From NCBI RefSeq assembly GCF_006376675.1, contig NZ_VEWK01000003.1, positions 124,001 to 188,000 of the forward strand: 64,000 nucleotides of DNA, given 5' to 3'. This DNA comes from Brucella pecoris (GTDB lineage Bacteria > Pseudomonadota > Alphaproteobacteria > Rhizobiales > Rhizobiaceae). The translations under genes and the position numbers were made by a program. Each line of letters opens with the position of its first letter. Positions within the stretch are counted from its first letter, which is position 1. Below, one piece after another: positions 45,355 to 54,272 of this stretch. Under the pieces are notes generated by a model, which saw nothing but the letters and a program-made list of their open reading frames with translations, was not told where the DNA came from and searched no databases.

Positions 45355-46806
45355 TTATTTCTTTTTCTTCGCGCGGCCTGCGAACGGATTGTCCGAGGTA
45401 CGCAGGCTCAGCCTTATCGGCACACCCGGCATGTCGAAGGTTTCGCGCAGTCCGTTGATGAGGTAGCGCACATAGGATTGCGGCATCGCATCGGGACGCG
45501 AGCAGGAAACGACGAAGCCCGGCGGGCGGGTCTTCACCTGTGTCATATATTTCACCTTCAGGCGGCGACCCGAGACTGCCGGCGGCGGCTGATGCGCGAT
45601 GACGCCTCCCAGCCAGCGATTGAGACGTCCGGTGGAAACGCGGCGATTCCAGATTTCGTGGGTCTTGACGACATTCTCCATGAGCTTGTCGATACCCTGT
45701 CCGCGCTCGCCGGAAATCGGCACCGCGCGAAGCCCCCGCACCTGCGGCAGCAGGCGGGCCGTCTTCTCGTAAAGATCGGCCAGAACCATCTGGCGGTCCT
45801 CGATCAGATCCCATTTGTTGAAGGCGATGATCGGCGCCCGGCCTTCACGGATGATGAGATCGGCGATCTGCAGATCTTGCTTTTCAAACGGGATCGTCGC
45901 GTCGAGCACGATGATCACGACTTCCGCAAAACGGATCGCGCGCAGGCCGTCGGCAACCGACAGCTTTTCGAGCTTTTCCTGCACACGCGACTTGCGGCGC
46001 AGGCCAGCCGTGTCGAACAGCTTGATCTTGCGACCTTGCCATTCCCAATCAACCGAAATCGAGTCACGCGTGATGCCCGCTTCCGGCCCGGTCAACAGAC
46101 GATCTTCACCGAGCATCGTATTGATGAGCGTCGACTTGCCGGCATTGGGTCGTCCGACAATGGCGATACGCAGCGGCTTGGTTGCATCATAGGCCGGAAT
46201 GATTTCCTCATCCGGGTCTTCGATGTCGTCGCCGATAAGTTCGCCGACAGCCTTCGGCGTGAAAACCTCATCTGCGACTTCCTCTTCCTTCTCGTCGGCA
46301 AAGGCACGCTCTTCGCCCAGAAGCTCGACAATCGCGTCACGCAGGTCGGGCATGCCCTGACCGTGTTCGGCAGAGATCGGGCATGGTTCGCCGAGGCCAA
46401 GCTGGAAAGCGTCATACATGCCGGATTGCGCGCCGCGCGCCTCCGCCTTGTTGGCGACCAGCACCACCGGCTTGCCGGAACGGCGCACCACTTCAGCAAA
46501 GGTGCTGTCAGTCGGCGTCAGGCCGTTCTTGGCATCAACGACGAACAAAATCACGTCGGCTTCCTGAATGGCAGCTTCGGTCTGGGCGCGCATGCGCGCT
46601 TCCAGGCTGTCATTGGCAGCTTCTTCAAGACCTGCCGTGTCGATAACCTGAAACTTCAGATCGTAGAGCTTGGCATCGTGGATGCGCCGGTCGCGCGTGA
46701 CGCCCGGCAGGTCATCGACCAGTGCCAGCTTGCGGCCGACGAGGCGATTGAACAGCGTGGACTTGCCGACATTGGGACGCCCGACGATGGCGACTGTGAA
46801 ACCCAT
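45355..46806 (-). CDS. der: Ribosome biogenesis GTPase Der
   Basis: 483 residues with two consecutive GTPase domains, unique to EngA/Der: [29 protein letters not shown] in the first, and [32 protein letters not shown] in the second; then a KH-like C-terminal domain and a basic tail (GRAKKKK). Acts in 50S assembly. The end of an operon that begins with the YfgM-like gene on the same strand. Confidence 0.96.
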   Translation of the reverse strand: MGFTVAIVGRPNVGKSTLFNRLVGRKLALVDDLPGVTRDRRIHDAKLYDLKFQVIDTAGLEEAANDSLEARMRAQTEAAIQEADVILFVVDAKNGLTPTDSTFAEVVRRSGKPVVLVANKAEARGAQSGMYDAFQLGLGEPCPISAEHGQGMPDLRDAIVELLGEERAFADEKEEEVADEVFTPKAVGELIGDDIEDPDEEIIPAYDATKPLRIAIVGRPNAGKSTLINTMLGEDRLLTGPEAGITRDSISVDWEWQGRKIKLFDTAGLRRKSRVQEKLEKLSVADGLRAIRFAEVVIIVLDATIPFEKQDLQIADLIIREGRAPIIAFNKWDLIEDRQMVLADLYEKTARLLPQVRGLRAVPISGERGQGIDKLMENVVKTHEIWNRRVSTGRLNRWLGGVIAHQPPPAVSGRRLKVKYMTQVKTRPPGFVVSCSRPDAMPQSYVRYLINGLRETFDMPGVPIRLSLRTSDNPFAGRAKKKK

Positions 46807-46829
46807 GGGAGAAGATGACTCCAGAAACC

Positions 46830-46924
46830 AGATCGGTTCCGATTTTAACGGAACCGATCTATCTATTTATTTTCCCGCACATCTTGTCCGAAAACCGCTT
46901 CGCACTTTTCGGGATGCGCTCTGA
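46830..46924. repeat. 12-bp hairpin followed by dispersed palindromic element, copy 7
   Basis: AGATCGGTTCCG (46830-46841) pairs perfectly with CGGAACCGATCT (46849-46860). It is followed by CCCGCACATCTTGTCCGAAA, ending TTTTCGGGATGCGCTCTG (to 46924), the family core on the opposite strand. It lies between the YfgM-like gene and der, within the presumed operon, so it may affect transcript processing. Confidence 0.85.
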
Positions 46925-46929
46925 TTGAC

Positions 46930-47613
46930 TTATGTGTTTTGCGCGTCAGGCACTTTGACGCCTGCGCTGCGCATCAGATCGAGCATCGTATTGGAACGCT
47001 GGCGAATGTTGGCCGGAGCAAGATTGTCATTGGCGATCTGCTGGAACAGTTTGACCGCATCATCGAACCGCTCAGCCTTCCAGGCAGCAAGTCCCAACGC
47101 TTCACGCGCACTTGAACGCATCGGATTGCCGTCTGCGGAAAGCGTTTCAACGCGCTTGGCGACATCGTCATAGGAACCGCTGTCGACCAGCAGATAGCTG
47201 GCACGCAGGCGAGCCACGTCGCGAAGCGGTGCAGGCACGGCGTTATCGGCAGCCACGTCATCGAAAGCCTTCACTGCCCCGGCTGCATCGCCCTTGTCCG
47301 CGATGACCGATGCGGCGCGAAGACGTGCCAGAACCGGATAGGAGCCGTAGCCGGTCTTTTCCAGATCGTCGAGCGCGGTCAACGCCTCGTCGTTCTTGCC
47401 TTCCGAAGCCAGATCCAGTGCAGCGAGGAACTTGTCACCGGAAGCGGAAGCCTTGCTATCAACCCAATGTTGATAACCGACCCAGCCAGCCGTTCCCAGA
47501 ACAACGGCCACAGCGGCGCCGATCAATGCCGGACCGAAATTCCGCCAGATCTGCTTTGCCCGTTCCGAACGGATTTCCTCGTTTACCTCGCGAATGAAAC
47601 TGTCGTCTGCCAT
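46930..47613 (-). CDS. YfgM-like tetratricopeptide protein
   Basis: 227 residues: one membrane helix (FGPALIGAAVAVVLGTAGWVGYQHW) near residue 27-50, then a periplasmic TPR-type domain. In E. coli YfgM is a SecYEG/PpiD partner encoded upstream of bamB and der; here the gene sits directly upstream of der, without bamB in between. Function by analogy only. Confidence 0.83.
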   Translation of the reverse strand: MADDSFIREVNEEIRSERAKQIWRNFGPALIGAAVAVVLGTAGWVGYQHWVDSKASASGDKFLAALDLASEGKNDEALTALDDLEKTGYGSYPVLARLRAASVIADKGDAAGAVKAFDDVAADNAVPAPLRDVARLRASYLLVDSGSYDDVAKRVETLSADGNPMRSSAREALGLAAWKAERFDDAVKLFQQIANDNLAPANIRQRSNTMLDLMRSAGVKVPDAQNT

Positions 47614-47841
47614 GGACCTGCCACTAAAGCCAAATTGATGTTCGTACGTGTTTGTACTTGTTCATTCTGGCGCTTTTAGTCGCATTTCGCGCCATATGTA
47701 AGACCCGTCTGCGAAATAAGCCGAAACACGCGTCACAAAGTGCACTTCTGTCCGACAATAGCCGTATTCATGGGGCCATATTCAAGGGAATAGCTAACAA
47801 GTTATTGGAACTGTTTTCTCCCCCGCCTCGTTTAGTGGTTC

Positions 47842-48837
47842 ATGCGCATTCTGTCCCCCCGCCCTCTTCTTCTCTCCGCTTTCGTTCTGGCCACCTGCAC
47901 TGCGCAGGCGGAACCGGTGTCTGCAAAGCCACAATATGTGCTGATTTCCTTCGATGGCGCACATGACAATGCGCTCTGGACCCGCTCACGCGAGCTGGCA
48001 AAAAAGAACAACGCTCATTTCACCTATTTTCTTTCCTGCGTCTTCCTAATGACCAAGCAGGATCGGCGCGATTACAAGCCGCCCCACAAGCGGGCCGGTT
48101 CGTCCAATGTCGGCTTTGCGCTGAGCCGCAACGAAGTCGTCGCCCGCCTTGGCAATATCTGGCAGGCCCATCTGGAAGGAAACGAGATCGCCAGTCATGG
48201 CTGTGGCCATTTTGACGGTACCGACTGGTCGACCGCCGACTGGGATAAGGAAATCAAGGAATTCCGCCGCATTACCGCTGATGCCTACAGGAATAACGGC
48301 ATCGACGGTGAACCGGAAGGCTGGCGCAATCTTGCGCTGAAGGGCATTGACGGATTTCGGGCGCCCTATCTCGCCGCATCGAAGCCAGTGCAGGACGCGC
48401 TCAAGGCAAACGGCTTTCGCTATCAGGCGTCCTCCATCACACGTGGTCCCGAAGAGCCGACCCTTGCCGGTCAGTTTGCTTCATTCGGATTGCCGCTTGT
48501 GCCGGAAGGACCATCGCAGCGCCCCATCGTGGCGATGGACTATAATCTCTATGTCCGCCACTCGAAGGGCAAGGAAGCCGTGCTGCAATCGGCAGCTTTC
48601 GAGGAACGGGCCTACAAGGCTTTCCGGACGGCATTCGACAAGCAATATGCGGGCGAACGTAACCCGCTTCAACTCGGCTTCCATTTCGTGCTGATGAATG
48701 ACGGCGCCTATTGGCGTGCCATGGAGCGGCTGGTGTCGGAAGTCTGCACCAAGCCCGACGTCAAATGCACCACCTATAGCAACTATCTGGACAGTCTCGA
48801 CAGGGACACTGCCCATAAGGACCAGAGCAGATCCTGA
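47842..48837 (+). CDS. Secreted polysaccharide deacetylase-like protein
   Basis: 331 residues with a signal peptide (LLLSAFVLATCTAQAEP). NodB-fold marks: the catalytic pair region reads VLISFDGAHDN (Asp for deacetylases is normally TFDDG) and the metal-binding pair lies in EIASHGCGHFDG. The canonical second Asp of TFDD is replaced by Gly, so activity should be tested. The gene ends 2 bp before the end of bacA on the other strand. Ribosome-binding site weak. Confidence 0.82.
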   Translation: MRILSPRPLLLSAFVLATCTAQAEPVSAKPQYVLISFDGAHDNALWTRSRELAKKNNAHFTYFLSCVFLMTKQDRRDYKPPHKRAGSSNVGFALSRNEVVARLGNIWQAHLEGNEIASHGCGHFDGTDWSTADWDKEIKEFRRITADAYRNNGIDGEPEGWRNLALKGIDGFRAPYLAASKPVQDALKANGFRYQASSITRGPEEPTLAGQFASFGLPLVPEGPSQRPIVAMDYNLYVRHSKGKEAVLQSAAFEERAYKAFRTAFDKQYAGERNPLQLGFHFVLMNDGAYWRAMERLVSEVCTKPDVKCTTYSNYLDSLDRDTAHKDQSRS

Positions 48838-48839
48838 CC

Positions 48840-50090
48840 TTATGTCGAAGGCGTTGTCCCGAGGTTTGCGCTTTCCAGCGATGGCAACGGCTCATCACGG
48901 ATAACCGCCTCGAAAGCTCTCAGACGCTTGTAGATCGAGAGCAATTCGATGATCGTGGTCCATGAATTGACGAGATACTGGAACGATCCCTGCACCTGCG
49001 AGAAGACATTCGTGATCTGGTTCATCAGACCGAGCGTCAGCTTGCCCGCCACGATCGACGGGATCAGGATCAGGGTCGGGAAAATATTGTCGGCCTGAAT
49101 GTAGAAAATGCGGGCCACGTTGAAATAGACATAGTGGAAATAGAGCCGGAAATAGTTATGCCGGACATTGCGGAACAGTTCGCCAAGCGTCACCGGCTCC
49201 GCGCGATCCGCATGATCCTCGCCATAGACCAGCTCCTTGCGGTAGGCCGCCTCGACACGCTGATTGTTGAACTCCAGTCCTGGCAACTTGATACCGACCA
49301 GCGCCAGAAATCCGGTGCCGAAAGCTGCCCAGAAAATCGCCGCCACGACCAGCGCGTGCGGCACCATACCAACCAGCGGCAGCTCACTGACCTTCTCCGA
49401 GAAGCTGAACAGGACCGGCAGAAATGCGATCAGCGTCATCACCGATTTGACGAGGCTGACACCGAGCTGTTCCAGCGTTGTGGAAAAGCGCATTGTGTCT
49501 TCCTGCACGCGCTGGGCTGCACCTTCGATGGAACGCAGTTTCGGCCAGTGGCTGACATAGTATTCATTCATCGCCGAGCGCCAGCGGAAGATATAATGGC
49601 TGACGAAAAACAGACTCAGAACGCCGACTGTCACGCCGATAAAGGCGATCTCCGCAAATGTGATCATGCCCCAGTAGAAGTCAGAGGCGCTGACGGCTCC
49701 CGGCGATGTGAGCGCTTTTTGAACCAGATCGTAAAATGGTCCGTACCAGGCGTTGACCGCCACGCTGACCTGCACGCCGAAATAGGTGGTGAACAGGATC
49801 AGAGCCGATCCAAGGATCGACCAGCGCTGCCATGGGTGCGGTGAAAACCACGCCCAGAACAGATAGAAGGCGAACGTCACCACCGCGAAATAGACATAGA
49901 ACCAAAGAAACGGCGCCGACCAGAAAAGACTCGCACCAATAATCGGCGCGGCATCGTGTGCCAAAGGTGGCAGACCGAATATGGCGCCCAGTTTTTCCCC
50001 TCCTTCATACCAGCCGGCTATTGCCAGCAGGCTCCAGATGAGTGCGGACCAGAAGAACAATTTAGGGCGGGGAAAGAACGACACAAACAC
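48840..50090 (-). CDS. bacA: SbmA/BacA family peptide transporter
   Basis: 416-residue inner-membrane protein with about seven membrane segments. The family core contains [62 protein letters not shown], and [40 protein letters not shown]. Imports antimicrobial and other peptides; in rhizobia and Brucella, BacA is needed for long-term intracellular survival and affects lipid A. The start is GTG 50090. A perfect palindrome (GAGGGATTTCCCTC) sits 21 bp upstream. Confidence 0.95.
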   Translation of the reverse strand: MFVSFFPRPKLFFWSALIWSLLAIAGWYEGGEKLGAIFGLPPLAHDAAPIIGASLFWSAPFLWFYVYFAVVTFAFYLFWAWFSPHPWQRWSILGSALILFTTYFGVQVSVAVNAWYGPFYDLVQKALTSPGAVSASDFYWGMITFAEIAFIGVTVGVLSLFFVSHYIFRWRSAMNEYYVSHWPKLRSIEGAAQRVQEDTMRFSTTLEQLGVSLVKSVMTLIAFLPVLFSFSEKVSELPLVGMVPHALVVAAIFWAAFGTGFLALVGIKLPGLEFNNQRVEAAYRKELVYGEDHADRAEPVTLGELFRNVRHNYFRLYFHYVYFNVARIFYIQADNIFPTLILIPSIVAGKLTLGLMNQITNVFSQVQGSFQYLVNSWTTIIELLSIYKRLRAFEAVIRDEPLPSLESANLGTTPST

Positions 50091-50111
50091 TGAATTTCAG
50101 ACCAACTTCGT

Positions 50112-50125
50112 GAGGGATTTCCCTC
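50112..50125. promoter_or_regulatory. Palindrome upstream of bacA
   Basis: GAGGGA TT TCCCTC at 50112-50125 is a perfect 6-2-6 palindrome, 21 bp before the bacA start, in the 83-bp gap to the MFS gene. It is a candidate repressor site; no binding protein is known from the sequence. Confidence 0.4.
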
Positions 50126-50173
50126 ATAAGAAGCCTGTCTTCGTGCCTTTACCAGTTAAATTCCTGTAAGGTT

Positions 50174-51376
50174 TCAACCTTGTGATCTTGTCGCGCGTCC
50201 TGCCATGATGCCAAGCACCGCCACGACCACCAGCGAAAGCGCTGCGGCCAGACTTGCCGAAGTGAACGAACCGGACCGTTGCGCCATGAAGCCTGCGGCC
50301 AGCGGGCCGACGATCTGGCCGATGCTAAAGCAGACCGTCATCCGCGCCAAAGCGCGTTTGGGAGACGCCGGTGCGAGTGTGCGGGCGATCTGCAATCCGA
50401 ACGCCGTCAACGCCATGAAAGTGATGCCCAGAAGCGCGCCCCCCACCAGGGGCCCCAGCGGCGGCGCCAGAACCACGCTCGCGGCAACGCCGACAGCCTC
50501 CAGAATGGCCGTCAGGGCAAAAGCGTTGAAGAGGCCGAACTTCTTCGCAGCCGGTGCCCACAGCCAGATCGAGGGCGCGGCCGTCAGGCCGGTCACCACC
50601 CACACAGCCGCTTCCATCAGTGGGCCGCCATCGGTTGCGCGCACGATTGCAATGAGGAAGGTGGCCGTGATCACATAGCCAAAGCCGAAAATGCCATAGG
50701 CCAGCGCCAGCGCGTTGAAGGCGAAGCTTTTGGGTAGCGGCGGTTCACGCGTGCCGCTGTTTCCGCCGACCGGCCCTTCCCTGACGAAAGCCGCAACCAG
50801 AACAACCATGACGATGGTCAGAACTGCAGCACCGATCCAGTCGGCCCGCCAGTCGAACCCGGCAAAACGGATCAGCGCCACCAGAACGGCAGAAAGTGCA
50901 ATGCCGCTGCCGACGCCACCGAAATGCAGGGCTCCGAGCCCGGCTCTTTCCGCCGCCGTGACATGGCTCAGCACGATTGCCGTGCAAAGGATCATCGTCA
51001 CCGCGCTGATGAAACCCGCAGCAAAGCGGATGATGGAGAACAGCCAGACGCCGTCAAAAAGCGCCATGGCCGCGCATAGCAATCCGCTGATGATCAGGCC
51101 CACAATGACGCTTGCCCGTTCGATGCCCGCAGACCATCCATAACCGGCAACAATCGCTCCCAGCAGGTAGCCGATATAGTTTGCCGATGCGATGAAACCT
51201 GCATCGGCGGCCGTGAAGCCGACATCGGCCATCATTCCCGGCAGGATCGGCGTATAGATGAAACGCCCGATCCCCATGGCAGCAGCCATGGCCAGAAAAC
51301 CGCCGAAAGCATAACGGACGGCAGTGCGGTGTTGTGAAGATACAGGCTTGGTCATTTCCAGGGAGGTCTCGGTCAT
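50174..51376 (-). CDS. YbfB/YjiJ family MFS transporter
   Basis: 400 residues, twelve membrane segments (MFS_4 type): [27 protein letters not shown], typical first helix and loop of the YbfB/YjiJ family, and [23 protein letters not shown]. Substrate unknown, possibly small aromatic or amine drugs. Start is uncertain; ATG 51376 is used, with ATG 51355 or TTG 51397 as alternatives. Not translationally coupled to bacA. Confidence 0.82.
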   Translation of the reverse strand: MTETSLEMTKPVSSQHRTAVRYAFGGFLAMAAAMGIGRFIYTPILPGMMADVGFTAADAGFIASANYIGYLLGAIVAGYGWSAGIERASVIVGLIISGLLCAAMALFDGVWLFSIIRFAAGFISAVTMILCTAIVLSHVTAAERAGLGALHFGGVGSGIALSAVLVALIRFAGFDWRADWIGAAVLTIVMVVLVAAFVREGPVGGNSGTREPPLPKSFAFNALALAYGIFGFGYVITATFLIAIVRATDGGPLMEAAVWVVTGLTAAPSIWLWAPAAKKFGLFNAFALTAILEAVGVAASVVLAPPLGPLVGGALLGITFMALTAFGLQIARTLAPASPKRALARMTVCFSIGQIVGPLAAGFMAQRSGSFTSASLAAALSLVVVAVLGIMAGRATRSQG

Positions 51377-51470
51377 TGGCGGGAAAATATACCTCAATCA
51401 TCCGGGGACAATTGAATTTTTCTGATCGGATCGATCACGCGGATTGAGGCTGAAACTGTCCCTCAGCACG

Positions 51471-51577
51471 TTAGAGCGCGTCTCGATCTGATTCAATCAG
51501 ATCGGCGCGTCTCAACTGTTTGTTTTGACGCGCATCTGATCCGAAAACCGTTTCACACTTTTCGGGATGCGCTCTAA
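51471..51577. repeat. Dispersed palindromic element, copy 8 (complete, inverted)
   Basis: TTAGAGCGCGTCTCGATCTG, then a GATCTGATTCAATCAGATC palindrome, GACGCGCATCTGATCCGAAA and the end TTTTCGGGATGCGCTCTAA. Both halves are present, in reverse orientation compared with 15032 and 17601. Lies in the gap between the MFS gene and the secreted-protein gene. Confidence 0.88.
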
Positions 51578-51658
51578 CACTAACCACAGAGTTGGGTTTG
51601 AACTCCGCCGAAGCAGACCTACAATAAATTTGCTACACTTTCTTGATGGAGGATCAGG

Positions 51659-52027
51659 ATGAATAGAACGGGACTATCCGTTTGTCTGTTGACCGCCGTT
51701 ACGATCACCGCCACAGGGGCCGTTCACGCGCAGGAACTGAAGACGATGGACGATGTCGGCAGCGCGCTGAACGCCTGCTGGTCTCCGCCTTCAGGCAGTA
51801 AAAATTCCGCCGTCACTCTCAGTTTCAGCTTCAAGCGAGACGGAAGCCTGATAGGACCGCCGCGTGCCAGCGCGATCAACGTTCAGGGCGATGACAAGGC
51901 CAAAAAGGCATTCGTAAACGCTGCAATCGAGGCCGTCGAAAAATGCACGCCGCTGAAACTTGCGCCCTCACTCGCGCAGGGTATCGGCGGAAATGTCTTC
52001 ACCATGCAGTTTCATTCGTCTGATTAA
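51659..52027 (+). CDS. Secreted TonB C-terminal-like protein
   Basis: 122 residues: signal peptide, then LKTMDDVGSALNACWSPPSG, FSFKRDGSLIGPPRASAINV and CTPLKLAPSLAQGIGGNVFTMQF. This pattern (W-x-P... RDG... G-x-P... CxP) matches the small TolA/TonB C-terminal-like periplasmic domain common in rhizobia. It has no membrane or TonB N-terminal region. TGGAGGATCAGG precedes the ATG. Function unknown. Confidence 0.7.
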   Translation: MNRTGLSVCLLTAVTITATGAVHAQELKTMDDVGSALNACWSPPSGSKNSAVTLSFSFKRDGSLIGPPRASAINVQGDDKAKKAFVNAAIEAVEKCTPLKLAPSLAQGIGGNVFTMQFHSSD

Positions 52028-52060
52028 ACAAGACGTCCGCCTTCAAATAAGGTCTTGCGA

Positions 52061-52086
52061 ATCACATAAGTGCGTGCTTATGTGAT
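52061..52086. promoter_or_regulatory. Perfect inverted repeat, putative ArsR operator
   Basis: ATCACATAAG (52061-52070) and CTTATGTGAT (52077-52086) form a perfect 10-bp inverted repeat with a 6-bp spacer (TGCGTG). It ends 3 bp before the ArsR start codon, over the ribosome-binding region. ArsR-family dimers bind such CATAAG/CTTATG repeats, so autorepression is the natural reading. Confidence 0.75.
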
Positions 52087-52089
52087 GGC

Positions 52090-52404
52090 ATGAATGAGAA
52101 CGATACATTCAGGGCGCTTGCCGACCCGACCCGCCGGATGATTTTCGAGAAGCTGGCATCGGGCAGCATGAATGCCAGTGCGCTGCGCGAAGGCATGGAG
52201 ATCAGCCAGCCCGCTATGTCACAGCATCTGGCGGTGTTGCGCGGTGCAGGACTGGTGCGTGAGGAACGTGAGGGACGCTTCGTCAATTACGAGGTCGACC
52301 CGCACGGACTGACGCTCATCGCGAACTGGCTCGCGAAATACCGTGCCTACTGGCCGGAACGTATCGACGCTCTCAAAACCTTGCTGAAGGATATGGACCA
52401 ATGA
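52090..52404 (+). CDS. ArsR family transcriptional repressor
   Basis: 104-residue winged-helix protein: FRALADPTRRMIFEKLASGSMNASALREGMEISQPAMSQHLAVLRGAGLVREEREGRFVNYEV. No CxC metal box, so it is probably of the SdpR/YdeT-like group that sense something other than metal. Overlaps the SRPBCC gene by ATGA. Its operator lies just before the start codon. Confidence 0.9.
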   Translation: MNENDTFRALADPTRRMIFEKLASGSMNASALREGMEISQPAMSQHLAVLRGAGLVREEREGRFVNYEVDPHGLTLIANWLAKYRAYWPERIDALKTLLKDMDQ

Positions 52405-52760
52405 CCGACCGGCAGGAAGAACCACGCGAGAAAGGCATCGCGCTGGAATATGAGCTGGATGCCGCGCCGCAGAAAGTGTGGCGCGCGATCAGCATTCCGG
52501 AATTTCGCGAAAACTGGCTTCCGTCCGAGGCATTGGCCGATCCGGAGCCTGCATCCTGCAAGCCCGGCGAGGAGATCAGCTACCGGATGCGGGAAAACGA
52601 ACCGCCCTTTCTGGAAAGCATCGTCACGTTCCGCATTGTACCCGGCATTTCCGGCGGCACCTCTCTGCGCGTCATCCATGAGCTGAACGACACGCGCCTG
52701 AAGCGCACTGCTGCGGTTGCCGCCAACAGCAACCGGGCGCCGATGATGCGCGCCGCTTGA
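52401..52760 (+). CDS. SRPBCC / AHSA1-like domain protein
   Basis: 119 residues. START-like fold opening (MTDRQEEPREKGIALEYELDAAPQKVWRAISIPEFRENWLPS) typical of proteins encoded next to ArsR regulators, short at the C-terminus. These bind hydrophobic ligands or act as co-chaperone-like proteins; the ligand is unknown. Coupled to the repressor gene by ATGA. Confidence 0.82.
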   Translation: MTDRQEEPREKGIALEYELDAAPQKVWRAISIPEFRENWLPSEALADPEPASCKPGEEISYRMRENEPPFLESIVTFRIVPGISGGTSLRVIHELNDTRLKRTAAVAANSNRAPMMRAA

Positions 52761-52801
52761 CCGCCTGACGCTCTGAAACTCTAGAAAAGAGGAGTTCGCC
52801 G

Positions 52802-53410
52802 ATGCGCGAAACGATGCAACTCGTCCCTATGGTCGTGGAACAGTCGAGCCGTGGCGAAAGATCATTCGATATCTATTCACGCCTGCTGCGCGAACGGATC
52901 ATCTTTCTCAATGGCGAAGTGAACGACACCGTGTCCGCACTTATCTGCGCGCAATTGCTGTTTCTGGAAGCGGAAAATTCCAAACAGCCGATCAATCTCT
53001 ATATCAATTCGCCGGGCGGCGTTGTGACCAGCGGCCTCGCGATCTATGATACGATGCGCTATGTCCGTGCGCCCGTGCACACGCTTTGCATGGGGACGGC
53101 CCGCTCGATGGGCTCCTTCCTGCTGATGGCGGGGGAGCCCGGTCATCGCGCTGCCCTTCCCAATGCAAACCTGCTTGTTCACCAGCCTTCCGGCGGATTT
53201 CAGGGGCAGGCATCGGACATCTTCATCCATGCCGAGGAAGCGCAACGAACCAAGCGGCTGATGACACGTCTTTATGCCGAACATTGCGGTCGCACCTATG
53301 AAGAGGTGGAACGCGCGCTCGACCGCGATAATTTCATGACTGCTGAAGCAGGCCTCGAATGGGGCTTGATCGACCGCATTCTGGAACGGCGGGAAGTCGC
53401 TGAAGCTTGA
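52802..53410 (+). CDS. ClpP-type protease subunit (accessory paralogue)
   Basis: 202 residues. Catalytic triad kept: Ser102 ([15 protein letters not shown]), His127 ([12 protein letters not shown]) and Asp176 ([18 protein letters not shown]). The usual GxAASMGS motif reads GTARSMGS, and IHQPLGG is replaced by VHQPSGG. There is no adjacent clpX, so this is an extra ClpP, not the main one. SD AGAGGAG 5 bp upstream. Lies 41 bp downstream of the ArsR-SRPBCC pair, and may share its promoter, suggesting regulated proteolysis under the same signal. Confidence 0.87.
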   Translation: MRETMQLVPMVVEQSSRGERSFDIYSRLLRERIIFLNGEVNDTVSALICAQLLFLEAENSKQPINLYINSPGGVVTSGLAIYDTMRYVRAPVHTLCMGTARSMGSFLLMAGEPGHRAALPNANLLVHQPSGGFQGQASDIFIHAEEAQRTKRLMTRLYAEHCGRTYEEVERALDRDNFMTAEAGLEWGLIDRILERREVAEA

Positions 53411-53465
53411 AGATATTCTGTCTTCAGCCATCGTTGTGTATGTCCGCCAGGCACAGTATCAACGA

Positions 53466-54248
53466 ATGATGGACGCAAATCACGTAACAATACCTGACGA
53501 AGCGAAAAAGGCTCTGACCGTTTTGCAGGAAAGTCTGGGGCAATCTTTGCAGGCCGTGTATCTGCACGGCTCCGCCGTAAATGGCGGACTTCGCCCCAAT
53601 AGCGATGTCGATCTGCTGGTGGTCAGCAACCAGCCTCTCACATTGGAAACCGGCGCGCGTCTCGTCGACAAGCTCATGCAGATATCAGGTCGGCATCCGG
53701 CCAAACCCGGCACGCCCAGATGTCTGGAAGTGATGATTTTTCTCGAGCAGGATCTCGCCGCACTCAGCTATCCCGCGCGTTGTGCATTCATCTATGGAGA
53801 ATGGTTGCGCGACGAGTTCGAGGCCGGAACCGTGCCGCAACCGCACACTGATCCGGAATACACATTGGTGCTCGCGCAAGCCGGTCAGGAGGCCATAAGC
53901 CTCTTCGGCCCTGCACGGGAACACCTTCTGCCACCGGTGCCGCTTGACGATGTGCGACGGGCAATTGCTGAGGCCTTGCCCGGCCTGCTTGGCAATCTTC
54001 AGGGTGACGAGCGCAATGTGCTGCTGACGCTTGCGCGCATGTGGTACACTCTCGAAACTGGAAATTTTACCCCGAAAGATGCAGCTGCCACATGGGCCCT
54101 GTCGCTGGTTTCATCCGAAACCGCCTCTGCCCTTGCGCTTGGGCAGGCGGCCTATCGTGGTGCAGTTTTTGACGACTGGCAGAACCACCCCAAGCTTGCC
54201 CGACGAGCGGCGGATGAACTGGCGCATCATGTGCGGTCGCTTCTCTGA
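53466..54248 (+). CDS. ANT(3'')/AadA-like nucleotidyltransferase
   Basis: 260 residues with the polymerase-beta-type nucleotidyltransferase motif YLHGSAVNGGLRPNSDVDLLVV (GS at 35-36, D47xD49) and the AadA-type C-terminal helical domain (LLTLARMWYTLETGNFTPKDAAATWAL). Such enzymes adenylylate spectinomycin and streptomycin; whether this chromosomal homologue confers resistance is not known from sequence. Start chosen is ATG 53466. It follows clpP by 55 bp on the same strand. No integron or attC site seen. Confidence 0.83.
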   Translation: MMDANHVTIPDEAKKALTVLQESLGQSLQAVYLHGSAVNGGLRPNSDVDLLVVSNQPLTLETGARLVDKLMQISGRHPAKPGTPRCLEVMIFLEQDLAALSYPARCAFIYGEWLRDEFEAGTVPQPHTDPEYTLVLAQAGQEAISLFGPAREHLLPPVPLDDVRRAIAEALPGLLGNLQGDERNVLLTLARMWYTLETGNFTPKDAAATWALSLVSSETASALALGQAAYRGAVFDDWQNHPKLARRAADELAHHVRSLL

Positions 54249-54272
54249 AAATCGTCAAGCTGCGGCCTCGTC

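Noticed and set aside
47640..47675. GTTCGTACGTG / GTTTGTACTTGTTC, resembling the alphaproteobacterial LexA box GTTC-N7-GTTC
   Set aside because: The half sites do not match with the required spacing (N6 or mismatched second half); no SOS gene is adjacent.
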